This document shows, piece by piece, positions 60,166-64,000 of a DNA stretch of 64,000 nucleotides. The notes under the pieces are model-generated. The model was given only the letters and a program-made list of their open reading frames with translations. It was not told the origin of the DNA and did not search any database. Positions within the stretch are counted from its first letter, which is position 1, and each line of letters starts with the position of its first letter. The DNA comes from Acidimicrobiales bacterium. Lineage in GTDB: Bacteria > Actinomycetota > Acidimicrobiia > Acidimicrobiales > Aldehydirespiratoraceae. The stretch spans positions 3,429,736 to 3,493,735 of the forward strand of contig JAWPML010000001.1 of the NCBI GenBank assembly GCA_033344915.1, in the 5' to 3' direction. The position numbers and the translations under genes were made by a program.

Positions 60166-61626
60166 ATGCCCGACATCCCGAACCCCTCGAAGCACAACCA
60201 GTGGTACCCCTTCCTCGATCGGCCCACGCCGACCGAGGTCGACGGCGTCATGCAGAACCCGGCCGTCATCCCCGTCACCGACGCCGATCCGCTTCCCGCG
60301 TCCGCGAAGTACGTCGTGGTCGGCGCCGGCATCCACGGCATGTCGACCGCGTACCACCTCGCCAAGAAGCTGGTGACGACCGGCGCCGGTACCGGCCGCG
60401 ACGTCGTGCTGATCGACAAGCAGGGCCCGGGCGCCGGCGCGACCGGGCTGGCCTGCGGCTGCGTCCGCAACCTCTACATGACGGGGCCGCTGCACTCGAT
60501 CCTGCGAGCCAGCGTCGAGGTCTGGGAGGACGATCCGATCAACTTCGGGTTCCAGCAGGTCGGCTACGTGTCGATCGGCGAGGCCAACCAGGAGGAGGAC
60601 TATGTCGCCCTCAACCAGAGCCAGATCGAGGCCGGCTACCCGTCCGATCTCTACACCGGCGCCGACGCCCACCGCTTCCTGAAGGGTCTCTGGCCGGACT
60701 TCAAGACCACGAACTGTGACGTCGTGCTCCACGAGCACCGCTCCGGCTACGCCGGCACCCACCTGGCGATGTGGGGACTCGACCAGAAGTGTCGCCAGTG
60801 GGGGGTGCAGCGCTGCTTCGGCGTGTCGGTGAAGGGCTACGCCCTCGACGCGAGCGGCAGTGTGACCGCGGTCGAGACCGACCACGGGCCCATCTCGTGT
60901 GACGAGGTCGTGGTGGGCGCCGGCGCGTGGACGCCCCAACACTGGGAGTGGCTCGGCGGCCCGTCGGCGCTCGACGTGCGCTACCCGGACGGCCATCTCG
61001 AGACCGGCATGGACATGTGGACCTACTGGCGCCTGCTCGAGGGCGAGGTGTACCTCCCCGACGGCGTCGACTTCCGGACCGCGGACGGCAAGGACTCGCC
61101 GGTGCTGCACGTCGAACTCATGAACACGCCCGTCCACGGCGAGAACGGCGCCATGCTCCAGGACCACGTCTACACATACCTGCGCTACGCGGCGGAGCGG
61201 GTCGGGGCGCCGGGCATCCAGGGCGGCACGATCCCGATCCAGCTCGGCCCGAAGGCCGACGTCGAGCCCTACGGCCACCTGAGCGATGCGTACCAGGCCG
61301 ACGACTGGTTCGAGGAGTACTACTGCGCCACCCTCGGGATGCTGTTCGAGCGGTTCGAGAACATCCGGCCCCACTTCAAGCAGCGCCGCAACGGCGGTAT
61401 CGGTGCCTTCACCCCGGACAATGTCCCGATCTTCGACCATGTGGCCGACAACGCGTTCGTCATCGCCGACTCGAACCACGGGTTCAAGATGATCGGGGTG
61501 GGCAAGCTCACCGCCGAGATGCTGGTCACCGGCGAGAAGCCGTGGGAACTGGAGCCCTTCTCCTTCGACCGCTACGCCGCCGGCACCACCTTCGGCGACC
61601 GCAACTCCAACTGCCCCTGGGTATGA
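60166..61626 (+). CDS. FAD-dependent oxidoreductase (DAO/sarcosine-oxidase-like)
   Basis: This 486-residue protein has an ADP-binding Rossmann fold after about 45 residues (KYVVVGAGIHGMSTAYHLAKKL), DVVLIDKQGPGAGATGLACGCVRN for the ribose/FAD contact, CDEVVVGAGAWTP, and a C-terminal NAFVIADSNHGFKMIGVGKLTAEML that closes the FAD site. It fits the DAO family, near sarcosine and dimethylglycine oxidases. The N-terminal 45-residue extension is unusual. It oxidises an amine or amino acid; the substrate is not clear. Confidence 0.85.
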   Translation: MPDIPNPSKHNQWYPFLDRPTPTEVDGVMQNPAVIPVTDADPLPASAKYVVVGAGIHGMSTAYHLAKKLVTTGAGTGRDVVLIDKQGPGAGATGLACGCVRNLYMTGPLHSILRASVEVWEDDPINFGFQQVGYVSIGEANQEEDYVALNQSQIEAGYPSDLYTGADAHRFLKGLWPDFKTTNCDVVLHEHRSGYAGTHLAMWGLDQKCRQWGVQRCFGVSVKGYALDASGSVTAVETDHGPISCDEVVVGAGAWTPQHWEWLGGPSALDVRYPDGHLETGMDMWTYWRLLEGEVYLPDGVDFRTADGKDSPVLHVELMNTPVHGENGAMLQDHVYTYLRYAAERVGAPGIQGGTIPIQLGPKADVEPYGHLSDAYQADDWFEEYYCATLGMLFERFENIRPHFKQRRNGGIGAFTPDNVPIFDHVADNAFVIADSNHGFKMIGVGKLTAEMLVTGEKPWELEPFSFDRYAAGTTFGDRNSNCPWV

Positions 61627-62279
61627 GCTACGGCGGGAGCTGTCTGCTCGCCGAGAACGCGGTCGAGTTCTTCACCGCCCTACGGGCGTTCTTGGAGACC
61701 CGGGGCATCGAGCTCGAGCCGACCGCGGCGACCACACCCGACGTGGTGTTCGCGTGCGGACTGCTCACCCGCGAGCGGATCGCCGCGGGCGAGCCCGTCG
61801 TGGTGGTGGCGGCGCCCGTCTTCCCGGGGGAGACCACGGCCGTGTACCGGTCGGTGGTCGTCAGCCGGACCGACGGCCCGGCGGACCTCGCGTCGGCCCA
61901 GGAGGGCACGCTGGCGGTCAACGAGTACGGGTCGTGGTCGGGCTGGCACGGATACGTGGACGACCTCGCCGGTCACGGGCTGCCCGTCCCCCACCGGCGG
62001 GTGGTCACCGGGGGGCACCGGGCGTCGGTGGGCGCCGTGCGTCACGGCGACGCGGCGGTCGCCGCGATCGACTCGTCATTGTGGCGGTGGCTCCCCGGCG
62101 ATGAGCGCGACGGTCTGCGGGTGATCCACGAGACGGTCGACTGGCCCGCGCCACCGCTGTCGGTACGGGCGGGCACCGACGATGCGGTCGTCGACTCGCT
62201 GGTTTCCGCCCCGGCGACGCGCCCGGCCACGAGGGCCGACTACGACTTCATGCTCGCGGCCCGCACGCCACTCAGCTGA
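61623..62279 (+). CDS. PhnD-like periplasmic-binding-protein fold protein, without signal peptide
   Basis: From ATG 61623 (ATGA overlap with the oxidoreductase) the protein has 218 residues. The type-2 PBP fold is seen in DVVFACGLLTRERIAAG, VVVAAPVFPG, LAVNEYGSWSGWHGYVDDLAGHGLPVP and HRRVVTGGHRASVGAVRHGDAAVAAIDSSLWRW, which match PhnD-like phosphonate-binding proteins. It lacks a signal peptide and the permease genes, so it may be a cytoplasmic enzyme or sensor rather than a transporter part. Confidence 0.6.
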   Translation: MSYGGSCLLAENAVEFFTALRAFLETRGIELEPTAATTPDVVFACGLLTRERIAAGEPVVVVAAPVFPGETTAVYRSVVVSRTDGPADLASAQEGTLAVNEYGSWSGWHGYVDDLAGHGLPVPHRRVVTGGHRASVGAVRHGDAAVAAIDSSLWRWLPGDERDGLRVIHETVDWPAPPLSVRAGTDDAVVDSLVSAPATRPATRADYDFMLAARTPLS

Positions 62280-62766
62280 AGTCACCGTTGGCTTCGCGGA
62301 ACGCCGCGAGCTCGCGATGGACCGTCCGCCGCGACGACGGAGGAAGGCCGCCCACGCCGAACTCGATCTCCGCCAACACCGCGGCCGCGTCGTCCACCAC
62401 GGCGCGGCCGGCCGGAAGCAGTCGAGCCAGCACCGCCCGCCCGTCATCGGGGTGGGCGGTGCGTTCGACGAACCCGCTCGCTTCGAGCCGTTGGATGGTG
62501 TTGGTGACGCTCGCCGCGTGCACCTGGAGCCGGTCACCGATCTTGCCCATGGGCAGCTCGCCGAGCCGGGTGAAGCGGAGCAGTGCGAGCACCTCGAAGC
62601 GGCTGAAGTTCAGATCGAGAGGGGCGAGGGCGGCATCGATACGTGACTGGACGATCTGCTGGGCCCGGGTGATCGACGTCGCCGCCTTCATCGCCGCGGT
62701 CGCCCCCCAGGCGGCCTGATCCCAGTTCCGGCCCGCTTCCTCGATGGGGTCGAACTCCAGTGCCAT
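62272..62766 (-). CDS. MarR family transcriptional regulator
   Basis: From ATG 62766 the protein has 164 residues; ATG 62808 lies within the palindrome and is not preferred. LNFSRFEVLALLRFTRLGELPMGKIGDRLQVHAASVTNTIQRLEASGFVERTAHPDDGRAVLARLLPAG is the winged-helix MarR core. It is divergent from the acyl-CoA mutase gene and probably regulates both through the site at 62788-62805. Its stop overlaps the end of the PhnD-like gene by 8 bases on the other strand. Confidence 0.9.
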   Translation of the reverse strand: MALEFDPIEEAGRNWDQAAWGATAAMKAATSITRAQQIVQSRIDAALAPLDLNFSRFEVLALLRFTRLGELPMGKIGDRLQVHAASVTNTIQRLEASGFVERTAHPDDGRAVLARLLPAGRAVVDDAAAVLAEIEFGVGGLPPSSRRTVHRELAAFREANGDFS

Positions 62767-62787
62767 TGCGGGATAGCCTAGAGGAAA

Positions 62788-62805
62788 TACTTTGATGTCC
62801 AAGTA
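62788..62805. promoter_or_regulatory. candidate MarR operator
   Basis: tactttgatgtccaagta is an imperfect palindrome (7 of 9 positions pair, outer arms tactt/aagta). It lies between the MarR start (62766) and the mutase start (62826), the right place to control both genes. Confidence 0.55.
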
Positions 62806-62825
62806 CATCGGCCGATCGGATGATC

Positions 62826-64000
<1,175 letters not shown>

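Overview
The window is GC-rich, with tightly packed and mostly overlapping genes. It carries three F420/flavin LLM-type oxidoreductases, a SigE-type ECF sigma factor, a CaiB-type CoA-transferase, a coxMSL-type molybdenum hydroxylase, heterodimeric ABC exporters and a methylmalonyl-CoA-mutase-type gene next to a MarR regulator. This gene set suggests an actinomycete, most likely of the class Acidimicrobiia (marine Ilumatobacter-like). That placement is inference from gene content, because there is no rRNA here. I see no phage genes, transposases or CRISPR arrays.

Region 1 (1-31 kb) is a large surface-glycan locus. It opens with the 3' end of an ABC-2 polysaccharide-export permease. Next comes a five-gene minus-strand operon (9793 to 465) of a GT2 glycosyltransferase, two giant mosaic proteins and two sulfotransferases. 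WecD/WecE-like TDP-sugar genes (TDP-4-amino-4,6-dideoxygalactose N-acetylation) follow, then tRNA-Ser(GCU) and tRNA-Arg(ACG), a secreted propeller/Calx-beta protein, and more glycosyltransferases, sulfotransferases, an FkbM methyltransferase and an acetyltransferase. A 1088-residue protein chains two methyltransferase domains, a GT2 domain and a CmcI-like domain. The block closes with two sulfotransferases, three PhyH-type dioxygenases, an IPNS-like 2OG oxygenase, a sugar isomerase, an EthD-like protein and an LLM oxidoreductase. Six sulfotransferase domains together with methyl- and acetyl-transferases point to a heavily decorated (sulfated, methylated, aminosugar-containing) exopolysaccharide or glycoprotein glycan.

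Region 2 (31-50 kb) is metabolic and regulatory: glutaminyl-tRNA synthetase, LLM oxidoreductases, an ArsR/SRPBCC pair, CoA-transferase, VOC and SDR enzymes, a spermidine-synthase-like membrane protein, an ECF sigma factor with a membrane partner, a TetR-controlled amidohydrolase/LLM operon, an acetoacetate-decarboxylase-like protein and an asymmetric heterodimeric ABC exporter.

Region 3 (50-64 kb) holds the most striking gene, a glutathione peroxidase whose catalytic codon is an in-frame UGA followed by a SECIS-like hairpin, so it is probably a selenoprotein. It is followed by a MoaD-like protein and the three molybdenum-hydroxylase subunits, a TauD-family dioxygenase with an N-acyl-D-amino-acid deacylase, a secreted GH43 protein with S-layer repeats, a three-gene operon of unknown role (FAD oxidoreductase, PhnD-like protein and an unknown protein), and a divergent MarR/acyl-CoA mutase pair that runs off the end.

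Several intergenic gaps hold long, nearly perfect inverted repeats. One repeat family occurs at two loci 5.7 kb apart.
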